64,000 nucleotides of DNA from contig CAZBKB010000001.1 in NCBI GenBank assembly GCA_964492425.1, forward strand, positions 1-64,000, written 5' to 3'. This document shows, piece by piece, positions 25,201 to 32,869 of the stretch. This DNA comes from LBZV01 sp000993855. GTDB lineage: Bacteria > Patescibacteriota > Microgenomatia > Curtissbacterales > GWA2-41-24. The stretch's first letter is position 1, and each line of letters opens with the position of its first letter. The notes under the pieces are model-generated. The model did not search any database and was not told where the DNA came from. It saw only the letters and a list, made by a program, of their open reading frames with translations. The position numbers and the translations under genes are program-made.

Positions 25201-25668
25201 GCCAATTTTTTGGGCGGCGTTTTGCGCTTCTTTTCCGGATTTTGCTGCGATGCTTTTTGGGTATTTGGCTCCAATTTCCTCTAAGGTTTTAACGAAAAGA
25301 TACCTGTCTTCTGTTTTTTCGATTGCGGCTGTAGGTGTCCCCAAAACTTTAACTTTGTATTTTGACAGGGTGCCGGTTTTGACAAGCTCAAGTCCGCAGT
25401 TTAAGGCTGTTTGTCCGCCGAAGGAAAGGATTATTCCTTGCGGCCTTTCTTTTTTGATGACCTCTTCTATAAAATGCGGGGTGATTGGCAGGAAATAGAC
25501 TTTGTCGGCAAATCCCTGGGATGTCTGGATTGTGGCAATATTTGGATTTATAAGTATGACTTTGTGGCCTTCTTCTTTCAAGGCTTTTATTGCTTGCGAT
25601 CCGGAATAGTCAAATTCGCCTGCCTGGCCGATTTGAAGTGCTCCTGAACCTAAAAGCAAAATTTTCAT
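22243..25668 (-). CDS. carB: Carbamoyl-phosphate synthase large subunit
   Basis: 1141 residues; typical CarB has about 1070. Both ATP-grasp halves are present (LLLGSGALQIGQAGEFDYSG and VIVLGSGPYRIGSSVEFDW), with an allosteric MGS-like domain at the C-terminus. Together with CarA it makes carbamoyl phosphate for pyrimidine and arginine synthesis. The extra length comes mainly from three repeat-derived inserts: about residues 279-317, the linker between the halves (about 568-613), and about 928-947. All keep the frame. It overlaps carA by 4 bp. Confidence 0.95.
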   Translation of the reverse strand: MKILLLGSGALQIGQAGEFDYSGSQAIKALKEEGHKVILINPNIATIQTSQGFADKVYFLPITPHFIEEVIKKERPQGIILSFGGQTALNCGLELVKTGTLSKYKVKVLGTPTAAIEKTEDRYLFVKTLEEIGAKYPKSIAAKSGKEAQNAAQKIGYPVMVRGGFSLGGQDSGIAKNKKELLEIASRALAKTKQILIEEYLNHWKEIEYEVVRDKFDNCITVCNMENFDPMGIHTGESIVVAPSQTLNNFEYHGLREVAIKVIRHLKIIGECNIQFALNPSPALRGESAKNSPLEPSMDNSEEAKDKNWRTSIIQPLDYRIIEVNARLSRSSALASKATGYPLAYVAAKLALGYSLIDIKNSITKKTIAAFEPALDYLVVKIPRWDLAKFKNSHIQIGSSMQSVGEVMAIGRKFEEALQKATRMLDIGAEGILDENFGTRDFKIPTPARLFSIAKAIKRGVGTEKISQKTGIDLFFLEKIKNICDLEKELKKGKLEKEILLAAKQYGISDKRIAKIKSTTPAEIKKLRNIWSIKPVVKQIDTLAAEYPAETNYLYLTYNGDKNDIEPESGKKSGVAQQEGILTTRRSTKNHSSTYNLDIDRALAGIKKVVTGPQTAKVIVLGSGPYRIGSSVEFDWCSVTCAQTANANGIKPIIINCNPETVSTDYDMAERLYFEELTEETVLEIYEKESPFGVIVSMGGQTPNNLAPKLAASGLKILGTSVQSIDNAEDRNKFSALCDELSIDQPQWAMLKDTKSAATFAKKIGFPVLVRPSYVLSGAAMNVAFTKNDLEQYLKAAANVSQEHPVVISKFHENAKELEIDAVAKNGEILCFAISEHIENAGVHSGDSTIVLPTQNLYPQTITKVKDITLKIAKSLDITGPFNIQFLAVKNHIRVIECNLRASRSLPFVSKVTGINFAKVATEAILRKGGKPAHHSFSEGRETTDRPRNYIAVKAPQFSFARIKGADPVLRVEMASTGEVATFGHDIYEAFLKSLLATGNHLPEKSVFISLAGDENKVKFLESAKILQSINLKIYATEGTSKFLNSNGVKAKKLYKIHEHKKPNVLDILHAKKVDLVINIFDPYFKKEFDDDYLIRRTTIDFGIPLLTNMQIAQLFAKAISLKKLKDLKALSWDKYVNFSN
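22828..22886. repeat. Repeat-derived insert in carB, C-terminal half
   Basis: The segment starts GGGTCTGTCAGTCGTTTCCC and ends GGCAGGCTTCCCACC. It codes for GGKPAHHSFSEGRETTDRPR, a hydrophilic loop not expected in CarB. It resembles other interspersed repeats by composition; no second copy of its full length is in the window. Confidence 0.4.
23829..23967. repeat. Palindromic element in carB, sister of the carA copy
   Basis: GGGGTCCTGTCA ... CCAGTGCTCG ... TGTTGATCTGCGCGTTGTCA ... CCCTTCC ... TGCCACCCC ... CCGGATTCC. The same ordered blocks occur at 26114-26243 in carA. The ends are near-inverted (GGGTCCTGTCACAAC against GTTGTCAGGATCCC). It is read in frame as GVAQQEGILTTRRSTKNHSS and following residues in the linker between the CarB halves. 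Confidence 0.85.
24736..24835. repeat. Inverted-repeat insert in carB, N-terminal half
   Basis: Ten-base arms AGTCCGCCAA and TTGGCGGACT face each other, followed by a CGCCCCGC-AGA-GCGGGGC hairpin. It codes for SPALRGESAKNSPLEPSMDN and following residues, inserted where CarB normally has a two- to three-residue turn before IIEVNARLSRSSALAS. Confidence 0.7.
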
Positions 25669-26873
25669 TTAAATTTTTCCATAAATTTGTCGAATAAAAA
25701 TTCGGTGTCGGTTGGACCCGGAGCAGCTTCTGGATGGAATTGGACTGAGAAAAATGGCAGTTTAACGTGAGCTATGCCTTCGTTTGAATTGTCGTTTGCG
25801 TTGTAAAACCATCGCTTAAAACCACTGGGCAGTTTTTTGTCATCTACTGCGAATCCGTGGTTTTGGGTTGTAATATAGCAACGTTTGGATTTGATTTCGA
25901 TTGTTGGTTGGTTTTGAGCGCGGTGGCCGAATTTAAGCTTGTATGTATCGCCGCCGGCTGCAAGTGCAAGAAGCTGGTTGCCAAGACAAATTCCAAAAGT
26001 CGGGATTTTTTTCTTTAGGGCAATTTTAATGATAGCTATTGTTTCTTTGGCCATTTTGGGATTGCCGGGACCATTTGAGATGACAAGACCGTCGAGTTTT
26101 GGAAGCAATGTTCGGGGTCCTGTCAGCAGTTTCCCTCCCGCCAGTGCTCGCTTAATTTTAGGTTCGTTTGTTGATGATGATTTTGTTGTTAAGCTGCGCG
26201 CTGACGGGAGCCCTTCCACCGCTGCCACCCCTCGCCGGATTTCAAACGGATCGTAGTTCCATGGCAGTTCGTAGACAGTTGCACCGCGGGTGGTGAGGCA
26301 ACGGATGATATTTTGTTTGGCACCGCAGTTTAAGAGGCCGATATTAACATTTGACCTTTGACTTTTGACAATTGACTTATGAACCTTTAGTTCATTTATT
26401 GATACTTCGGCTACCAAGTTTCTTTCGTTTGGATCGACAAAATCAATGTCTTCGTTCCTTACTATGATCTTGCCGAGCATGACGCCTTTTTCGCGAAGTT
26501 TTTGAGTTAGCGCTCGAGTGTCAATGCCTGTGATTGCCGGTACATTTTCTTGGATCAGCCAATTGTTTAGTGTTGTTTCCATGTGCCAGTGGTTTGGGTG
26601 AGTTGTCAGGTCAGAGATAACTAATCCCACAGGGTGGATTTTTGAGGACTCCCAGAAACTTTTCGGCGGAACTCCCCAGTTGCCGATAAGAGGGTAAGTA
26701 AAGGTCAGAATTTGACCGGCGTAAGACGGGTCGGTTAATGATAGGTCGTAGCCGGTCATGCCTGTTGAGAAGACGACCTCGCCGGCTTTTGAAACTTTGG
26801 CCCCGTAGGCCTTGCCCTCAAAAATACTGCCGTCCCCGAGAACCAATCTGGCTTTAGGTGATTTATGATTCAT
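25665..26873 (-). CDS. carA: Carbamoyl-phosphate synthase small subunit
   Basis: 402 residues. The N-terminal CarA domain (1-160) is followed by a class I glutamine amidotransferase domain with Cys296 (FGICLGNQLLALAAGG), His380 and Glu382 (FHPEAAPGP). It supplies ammonia from glutamine to CarB. Residues about 213-256 are a repeat-derived insert (same element as in carB) between the glutaminase strands. Residues 164-177 (VHKSIVKSQRSNVN) are coded by a heptamer array. The ATG at 26873 itself sits inside another heptamer array. Confidence 0.94.
   Translation of the reverse strand: MNHKSPKARLVLGDGSIFEGKAYGAKVSKAGEVVFSTGMTGYDLSLTDPSYAGQILTFTYPLIGNWGVPPKSFWESSKIHPVGLVISDLTTHPNHWHMETTLNNWLIQENVPAITGIDTRALTQKLREKGVMLGKIIVRNEDIDFVDPNERNLVAEVSINELKVHKSIVKSQRSNVNIGLLNCGAKQNIIRCLTTRGATVYELPWNYDPFEIRRGVAAVEGLPSARSLTTKSSSTNEPKIKRALAGGKLLTGPRTLLPKLDGLVISNGPGNPKMAKETIAIIKIALKKKIPTFGICLGNQLLALAAGGDTYKLKFGHRAQNQPTIEIKSKRCYITTQNHGFAVDDKKLPSGFKRWFYNANDNSNEGIAHVKLPFFSVQFHPEAAPGPTDTEFLFDKFMEKFK
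26114..26243. repeat. Palindromic element in carA, sister of the carB copy
   Basis: About 130 bases in the same order and orientation as 23829-23967. Inner arms CTCCCGCCAGTGCTCGC and GCTGCGCGCTGACGGGAG are near reverse complements, so the element can fold on itself. It is in frame with carA and codes for GVAAVEGLPSARSLTTKSSS and following residues, clearly similar to the carB-encoded peptide. Confidence 0.85.
26349..26383. repeat. Heptamer array inside carA
   Basis: Units ATTTGAC, CTTTGAC, TTTTGAC, AATTGAC, TTATGAA. Five 7-bp units inside a coding region, read in frame on the minus strand. Confidence 0.65.
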
Positions 26874-26894
26874 GATTTAAGATTTATGATTCAA
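26860..26894. repeat. Heptamer array at the carA start
   Basis: Units GATTTAT, GATTCAT, GATTTAA, GATTTAT, GATTCAA. The carA initiation codon (26873) lies in the second unit, so translation initiation depends on repeat sequence. Confidence 0.7.
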
Positions 26895-26918
26895 AAAAAA
26901 GAAGCCTGCGGGCTTCTT
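26893..26918 (-). terminator. Rho-independent terminator after gyrA
   Basis: On the minus strand, AAGAAGCC-CGCA-GGCTTCTT forms a perfect 8-bp stem followed by eight T. It lies downstream of gyrA and just upstream of carA, separating the two units. Confidence 0.85.
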
Positions 26919-26949
26919 GGTTTTGTTGTGTATGGTACTTGATTGCCAT

Positions 26950-29508
26950 TTACTTCTTATTAGTTTTAGATAAAATTTTTGCTTTTTTCTTTGATTTTTT
27001 GTCTTCTGCTTTGTTTTTAAGCTTTGGGTTAAGGTTAAGCTTGTCTGCATCTTCGTCCTTCTTTTTTTTAACGATTGTTGCGGCTGCAATCTTATCGTCT
27101 GCAGTAAGCCTCATGATTATTACTCCTTGTGTGTCGCGGGTAAGTCTTGGGACAGATCTAATTGTTGTTCTCATGACCTGACCCTTTTGGGATGTTAGGA
27201 TTAAACTTTCATCTTCTTTTGTGAGAATTTGCGCCGTAACTATATTGCCAGTTTTTTCTGCTAGATTTGCGGCTTTTACACCCACGCCTCCTCGAAGTTG
27301 CATGGGCCAGGCGTCGACTAAAGTTTTTTTACCTATCCCCTTTTCGGTAATAACCAGTAATTCTGCCTTTGTGTCAGCTTTGTCTAAAGCATCCATTCCG
27401 ATTAGCTCGTCCCCTGGTTTTAACTTAATACCGCGAACGCCCATGGTGTCTCTTGCCATTGGTCGTACGTCTGTCTCTTTGAATTTAATGGACATGCCGC
27501 GTTTTGAGATCATGAGTACTGTATCTTCTCCTTTTGTTAACCTCGCCCATGAAAGTTGGTCGCCAGAGGTTAATTTGATGGCGATAATGCCGGATCTTCT
27601 TATTGATTCGTAGGCGGAGATTGCAGTTTTTTTAACTACCCCATGTTTGGTCGCCATAATGACAAATTGAGGTTTGGGACCGTCTTTTTCTGTTTGTTTC
27701 TTCACCGGAAGAACTGACAGCACCTTTTCGCCTTGCATTAAGTCTATGAGATTGACAACAGCTCCACCCTTGGCAACACGTGATGATTCGGGAAGGTCAT
27801 AAACTTTAAGTTGGAATACGCGACCGCGATCCGTAAAGAATAACAGATTGTCGTGTGTGTGGGTGACAAATAGCTGGCTTACGACATCTTCTTCTTTTGT
27901 TGTGATACCAGAGATGCCTTTGCCACCCCTTCTTTGGGTTCTGAAGGATGCTGGATCCTGACGCTTAACATAGCCGCCTTCTGTAAACGTTACAATTGTC
28001 GGTTCATTGGGGATGAGGTCTTCTTCCGAGAAATCACCAATTTTTTGCTTAAATACCCTGGTCCTTCTTTCGTCACCATATTTTTCTTTAAGTTTTTTTA
28101 GCTCATTTTTGGCAACATCAAGGATTTTTTCCGGGTGCTTGAGCAGATCTTCAAGGTATGCGATTTCTTCGTGTACCATAGCTAGTTCATCATCAATTTT
28201 TTGACGTTCGAGTGCTGCCAGGCGTTTGAGCTGCATATCCAGAATTGCAAGCGCTTGAATTTCGGTCAGCTTGAACTTTTGCATAAGGTTTACTTTAGCG
28301 TCAGTGGTGTCCCTACTCTTTTTAATTGTTTCTATGACAGCATCAATGTTGTCGACCGCAATTTTTAAGCCCTCTAGAATATGCTCGCGTTTTTTAGCTT
28401 CTTCAAGTTCGAATTTTGATCTTCTTGTTATTACATTTTGTCGATGCTTAATAAATTCTGTGAGGATCATCTTAAGGGTCAGAGTTTGCGGAGTGCCGTC
28501 AACAAGAGCGACTACATTGACCGGAAAAGATTGCTGCAATGCAGTGTATTTGTAAAGGTTATTAAGAATTGATTTTGGGCGTGCATCACGTTTAAGCTCT
28601 ATGGCGATTCTCATACCTTTTCTGTCTGACTCATCACGCAGATCGGAAATACCATCAAGTTTTTTATCTTTGACGAGATCTGCTATTCGGGTTACGAGGG
28701 TTGCCTTGTTTACCTGATAAGGGATTTCGGTAACAATTATTTGAAAACGTCCGCCTTTTGTTTCTTCAATGTCGGCCTTGGCTCTCATCATGATTTTGCC
28801 TCGGCCGGTTGCGTAGGCTGCTGTTATTTCGGTTATATCAAAAATTTGCGCACCTGTTGGAAAATCTGGGCCTTTGACATATTCCATAAGGTCTTCGACA
28901 GATGCGTCCGGTTTTTCGATTAAGTGGATTGTAGCGTCGACAATTTCACACAAGTTATGGGGGGGGATGTTTGTGGCCATACCGACTGCTATACCAGAAG
29001 CGCCGTTTACCAAAAGGTTAGGAAGGACCGCGGGTAGCCAGACTGGTTCTTTTAAGGTGGCATCAAAATTGTCTATGAAGTCTACAGTATTTTTTTCAAG
29101 ATCATAAAGAAGCGATTCGGTGACAGCTGCCATTCTGGCTTCTGTGTATCGCATTGCTGCCGGAGAATCACCATCGACTGATCCGAAATTACCCTGGCCA
29201 TCTATGAGCGGATACCGCATTGCGAAATTCTGAGCCATTCTGACCATAGCGTCGTAAACTGCTACATCTCCGTGAGGATGGTATTTACCCAAGACTTCAC
29301 CGACTATTTTGGCGCTTTTTGTATAATGGGCACTGTGGGTAACACCCATTTTTTGCATTGCGTAGATGATTCTTCTGTGAACCGGTTTTAGGCCATCCTT
29401 GACGTCTGGCAGGGCCCTGGCGACAATAACAGACATTGCATAGTCGAGGTACGACTTTTGCATTTCGGAGGTTATTTCGACCTGTAAAATTTTGCCTATA
29501 TCTGCCAT
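26950..29508 (-). CDS. gyrA: DNA gyrase subunit A
   Basis: 852 residues. The catalytic Tyr121 lies in AAMRYTEARM. The GyrA box QRRGGKG before the C-terminal beta-pinwheel identifies gyrase rather than topoisomerase IV. In the quinolone-determining region HPHGDVAVYDAMVRMAQ, position 82 (E. coli Ser83) is Val while the following acidic residue (Asp86, E. coli Asp87) is kept. The C-terminus ends in a Lys-rich tail. It introduces negative supercoils with GyrB, coded one gene upstream. Confidence 0.95.
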   Translation of the reverse strand: MADIGKILQVEITSEMQKSYLDYAMSVIVARALPDVKDGLKPVHRRIIYAMQKMGVTHSAHYTKSAKIVGEVLGKYHPHGDVAVYDAMVRMAQNFAMRYPLIDGQGNFGSVDGDSPAAMRYTEARMAAVTESLLYDLEKNTVDFIDNFDATLKEPVWLPAVLPNLLVNGASGIAVGMATNIPPHNLCEIVDATIHLIEKPDASVEDLMEYVKGPDFPTGAQIFDITEITAAYATGRGKIMMRAKADIEETKGGRFQIIVTEIPYQVNKATLVTRIADLVKDKKLDGISDLRDESDRKGMRIAIELKRDARPKSILNNLYKYTALQQSFPVNVVALVDGTPQTLTLKMILTEFIKHRQNVITRRSKFELEEAKKREHILEGLKIAVDNIDAVIETIKKSRDTTDAKVNLMQKFKLTEIQALAILDMQLKRLAALERQKIDDELAMVHEEIAYLEDLLKHPEKILDVAKNELKKLKEKYGDERRTRVFKQKIGDFSEEDLIPNEPTIVTFTEGGYVKRQDPASFRTQRRGGKGISGITTKEEDVVSQLFVTHTHDNLLFFTDRGRVFQLKVYDLPESSRVAKGGAVVNLIDLMQGEKVLSVLPVKKQTEKDGPKPQFVIMATKHGVVKKTAISAYESIRRSGIIAIKLTSGDQLSWARLTKGEDTVLMISKRGMSIKFKETDVRPMARDTMGVRGIKLKPGDELIGMDALDKADTKAELLVITEKGIGKKTLVDAWPMQLRGGVGVKAANLAEKTGNIVTAQILTKEDESLILTSQKGQVMRTTIRSVPRLTRDTQGVIIMRLTADDKIAAATIVKKKKDEDADKLNLNPKLKNKAEDKKSKKKAKILSKTNKK

Positions 29509-29509
29509 T

Positions 29510-30064
29510 TTATTGCCATCCTTTTTCTCCTATTATCCTTTGTGACGGCCGGTGAAATGTGAATCCCGCAGCTTGTACTTCAAGACTTGAAAAATGCGGC
29601 GTTTGGTTGTCAGTATTTTGGTCAGCATTTTCAGCAACTCTTTTCCACTGACTGTATTCCAGCTGACCCTTGCTGACTTGTTCTCCCACAGAAGCGTATA
29701 TTTCCCCATTAGTTTTTTTAACTGTGATTAAGTAAGGGTCCTTAGTTTCCAGAGCAAGGTTGATACCGACAATGGGGACTGCTGGTTGGCCTCTAGGCCG
29801 AAAATCGCTGACGTTATCAGGGGCGGGGCTTACTACCAATACACCTTTTGATTTTTCGTCTGATAGGTCGAATTCAATTCTTGCTCCGTTTTTAGCGATT
29901 GTTTTGGCTGACAATCCCATTAGTAGTTTGACTTCTTTATTAACAGGTATGTTTAGCCTTGTTACCGCTGTTTCTTCTGTTCCTGGTCTCATTTTTATAT
30001 ATCCAGTGTTGCTGATTTTGCCCCACCAATTTTGCCTTTCGCCTTTTGGGTATTGTTCATACAC
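29510..30064 (-). CDS. Unknown protein between gyrB and gyrA
   Basis: 184 residues, no signal peptide or membrane helix. It begins MYEQYPKGERQNWWGKISN and has a predicted beta-rich middle with polar loops. It lies between gyrB (53 bases upstream) and gyrA (start 2 bases after its stop), so it is almost surely co-expressed with gyrase. No family is recognised. Confidence 0.6.
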   Translation of the reverse strand: MYEQYPKGERQNWWGKISNTGYIKMRPGTEETAVTRLNIPVNKEVKLLMGLSAKTIAKNGARIEFDLSDEKSKGVLVVSPAPDNVSDFRPRGQPAVPIVGINLALETKDPYLITVKKTNGEIYASVGEQVSKGQLEYSQWKRVAENADQNTDNQTPHFSSLEVQAAGFTFHRPSQRIIGEKGWQ

Positions 30065-30116
30065 GGTTCAAGGCGCAATTTTGGAGGGGCTACGAGCGCT
30101 TTTCTAACTGTAAATA

Positions 30117-32045
30117 TCATATGTCCAGGGTGGCGCTCTTCGCATGAGTTTGAATAAATCGTTTCCTGGGCGGGACCTCGTCTCCCATGAGCATTGAGAA
30201 AACATGGTCAGCTTCTGATGCGTCTTCTACAGATACCTGCTTCATGATTCTGGTTTGAGGATTCATGGTTGTTTCCCAAAGTTGTTCGGGATTCATTTCA
30301 CCGAGGCCTTTGTATCTTTGAATACTAATAGTTTTACCAGGTAACTTATCTTTTATAATCTGGTGCTTTTCTTCCTCATTGTAGGCGTAGTGCATTTCTT
30401 TGCCAGACGTCAATTTATACAGTGGAGGCATAGCTATATATAGGTAGCCTCGTTCTATTATTTCCGGTAAATAGCGGAAAAAGAATGTCAAAAGAAGTGT
30501 CATTATATGTTCACCGTCTACGTCGGCGTCTGTCATGATTACCACACGATGATAACGTGCTTTGTCGAAATTGACCGAGTCTCCTATTCCGGTCCCCAGG
30601 GCAATAATGAGAGTTTTAATTTCTTCAAATTCCAAGATTTTGTCTAGGCGTGCGCGTTCAGTATTTAAAATTTTGCCGCGAAGAGGCAATATCGCCTGGA
30701 ACCGCCGGTCTCTCCCCTGCTTGGCGCTGCCACCTGCCGAATCTCCCTCGACAAGATAAAGCTCACTTTGAGCCGGGTCTTTTTCCTGACAGTCTGTTAA
30801 TTTGCCTGGTAAAGTCATCCCTTCGAGTGCGCCTTTTCTGAGGACTGCCTCTTTGGCGGCTCGCGCTGCCATTCTTGCTTTTGCAGCCAGGATAACTTTT
30901 TCCATTATTTTTCTGGCCTGTGCCGGATTTTCTTCAAGGTAAATGTCAACCCCTTCCTTAACAGTTGTCATAACTATAGGCTGTATTTCTGCGTTGCCCA
31001 GCTTGCCTTTCGTTTGTCCCTCGAACTGAAGATGTTCGGAGTTCATTTTGATTGCGACAACAGCAGTAAGTCCTTCACGCATATCGTCACCGGCCAGATT
31101 CTCGTCCTTTTCTTTCAAGTAGCCATTTTTTCTGGCGTAGTCGTTGATGGCCCTTGTTAAGGCCATTCTAAACCCTGTTAGGTGGGTTCCGCCTTCGTGG
31201 GTTGCTATAACGTTTACAAACGATTCGACAGTTTCTGTGTAACCGTCGTTGTATTGCACTGCTGCTTCAACTACAACGTCGTCTACGGTTTTATTTACGT
31301 AGAATGGAATATCGTTTACTGTAGATTTGTCCTTATTGAGATGTCGAACAAGAGATTCTATTCCCCCGTCGAAATAATAATGGACTTCGCTCTCTGTCCT
31401 TTGATCGTAAAGATGAAACGCGAGGCCTGCAACAAGATAAGCCCTTTCCTTTATCTTTTTTGAAAGAATTTTAGAGTCTGTTTTGATGTCGGTAAAAATT
31501 GATTTGTCTGGAAGAAAGATTGAGGTTGTCCCAGTACTCGGTAAATTTAGGAATTGGGGTGATTGAGACTCATCTGTTGGTTCAACTTTTGTGGTCGGTT
31601 TCCCTCTTTTGTATTCTTGTCTATAAATCTTATTGTCGCGCCTCACCTCTACACGCATCCAATCTGAAAGCGCGTTAACAACAGATGCGCCGACTCCGTG
31701 CAAACCCCCGGAGACTTTGTATGCTCCTTCGGTGAATTTGCCACCGGCATGCAGGACAGTCATAGTTACTTCAAGTGACGATTTTTTGACTTTAGGATGG
31801 ATATCGACGGGAATTCCACGACCGTCATCTGCAACGGTTATTTTTTCATCTTTATCGATTACTACCCAGACGTTTTTGGCAAAACCGGCAAGTGCTTCGT
31901 CTACGGAATTATCTATGATTTCCTTAACCAGTTCATGAAGTCCATTTGTATCCGTAGAACCGATATACATTCCCGGCCTTTTTCTGACCGGCTCTAAACC
32001 TTCCAGAACTTGGATATCACGTGCGGTGTATGTGTTATCTGACAT
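30117..32045 (-). CDS. gyrB: DNA gyrase subunit B
   Basis: 642 residues. GHKL ATPase domain (EIIDNSVDEALAGFA, DDGRGIPVDIHPK, GGLHGVGASVVNALS), transducer, and Toprim domain with EGDSAGG and DADVDG. The C-terminal RYKGLGEMNPEQLWETTMNP is present. The short form without the long insert of Gram-negative enzymes. It powers supercoiling by ATP hydrolysis. Confidence 0.95.
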   Translation of the reverse strand: MSDNTYTARDIQVLEGLEPVRKRPGMYIGSTDTNGLHELVKEIIDNSVDEALAGFAKNVWVVIDKDEKITVADDGRGIPVDIHPKVKKSSLEVTMTVLHAGGKFTEGAYKVSGGLHGVGASVVNALSDWMRVEVRRDNKIYRQEYKRGKPTTKVEPTDESQSPQFLNLPSTGTTSIFLPDKSIFTDIKTDSKILSKKIKERAYLVAGLAFHLYDQRTESEVHYYFDGGIESLVRHLNKDKSTVNDIPFYVNKTVDDVVVEAAVQYNDGYTETVESFVNVIATHEGGTHLTGFRMALTRAINDYARKNGYLKEKDENLAGDDMREGLTAVVAIKMNSEHLQFEGQTKGKLGNAEIQPIVMTTVKEGVDIYLEENPAQARKIMEKVILAAKARMAARAAKEAVLRKGALEGMTLPGKLTDCQEKDPAQSELYLVEGDSAGGSAKQGRDRRFQAILPLRGKILNTERARLDKILEFEEIKTLIIALGTGIGDSVNFDKARYHRVVIMTDADVDGEHIMTLLLTFFFRYLPEIIERGYLYIAMPPLYKLTSGKEMHYAYNEEEKHQIIKDKLPGKTISIQRYKGLGEMNPEQLWETTMNPQTRIMKQVSVEDASEADHVFSMLMGDEVPPRKRFIQTHAKSATLDI

Positions 32046-32086
32046 ATGGGGAAAATTCTTGTGGGGTTCTTAAAACCATTCAATAA

Positions 32087-32115
32087 ATTGTAACAAAGAT
32101 AGGTTTGGCAAGCAA
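32087..32115 (-). promoter_or_regulatory. Promoter of the gyrase operon
   Basis: On the minus strand, TTGCTT (32115-32110), 17 bp, then TACAAT (32092-32087) preceded by TGT, an extended -10. The leader to the gyrB ATG at 32045 is about 35 bases. Confidence 0.6.
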
Positions 32116-32127
32116 GCAGTCTTGTGG

Positions 32128-32820
32128 CTAGTTTTGATGGTCGTTTAGAGTGCCAAGTATAAGATTGGCTATAGCAAATCTTGCATTAACATTAGCATTT
32201 ATCATTTTTTTTGTTTCCTGCGTTTGTTCTAAAAGTTTTAGAATTTTTTGCCTTTCGTCTTTGTTATTAATGGTTTTTAAAAGCTTTTTGTAATATGCAA
32301 GCATTTGACTACTGATCCAAGAATTTGGATCTTTGCTTAGCGCATTCTCAAGAGTTGATACAAAAGTTTGGCTGCTAATGTCGAGCTCTTCTTTATTTTT
32401 TTGTAATGACTGGTCCTTTTGTGCGTTTATAGTCACAATCCTGGAATTTATTGTAGGCAGGAGATTTTTCGAAGAGTGGGCAATGAGGATCAATATGGCA
32501 TGCGAGGGTGGTTCTTCGAGAACTTTGAGCAGGGCGTTTTGGGCCTCTGTAGTTAGTTTGTCTGCGTCTTTTATGACAACAATTTTTTGTTTTTGATATA
32601 TGGGCTTTTGATAGAGCTGTTTTTTGAGGTTTCTGATTTCGTCTATGGATATTGATCCTTCTGTTGGTGATATGGTGGCAACATCAGGTGATTTTTGGGA
32701 AAATTCTAGATTCAATTTTTCAAGATGTGACGTTAAATCGTCGACAGAGTTATTGATATTGGAAATTATTAGATAGCTTTGAAACATTTTATATTTGGGT
32801 TTCTTTGCTTGTGTTTCCAT
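32128..32820 (-). CDS. holB: DNA polymerase III delta-prime-type clamp-loader subunit
   Basis: 230 residues. The clamp-loader AAA+ remnant shows KIVVIKDADKLTTEAQNALL followed by KVLEEPPSHAILILI, with sensor-like NSRIV. The P-loop is absent, as in delta-prime, and the N-terminal Rossmann part is short. It should act in loading the beta clamp. A start at Met12 is possible (MFQSYLII). Confidence 0.8.
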   Translation of the reverse strand: METQAKKPKYKMFQSYLIISNINNSVDDLTSHLEKLNLEFSQKSPDVATISPTEGSISIDEIRNLKKQLYQKPIYQKQKIVVIKDADKLTTEAQNALLKVLEEPPSHAILILIAHSSKNLLPTINSRIVTINAQKDQSLQKNKEELDISSQTFVSTLENALSKDPNSWISSQMLAYYKKLLKTINNKDERQKILKLLEQTQETKKMINANVNARFAIANLILGTLNDHQN

Positions 32821-32833
32821 TTTAGTTTGTTAA

Positions 32834-32862
32834 TTGGTACTATTGATGTAAGCACTATTTTA
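32834..32862 (+). promoter_or_regulatory. Promoter of the pilBTC operon, leaderless type
   Basis: TTGGTA (32834-32839), 17 bp, TATTTT (32857-32862), then 7 bases to the pilB ATG at 32870. Confidence 0.5.
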
Positions 32863-32869
32863 CCGTGTT

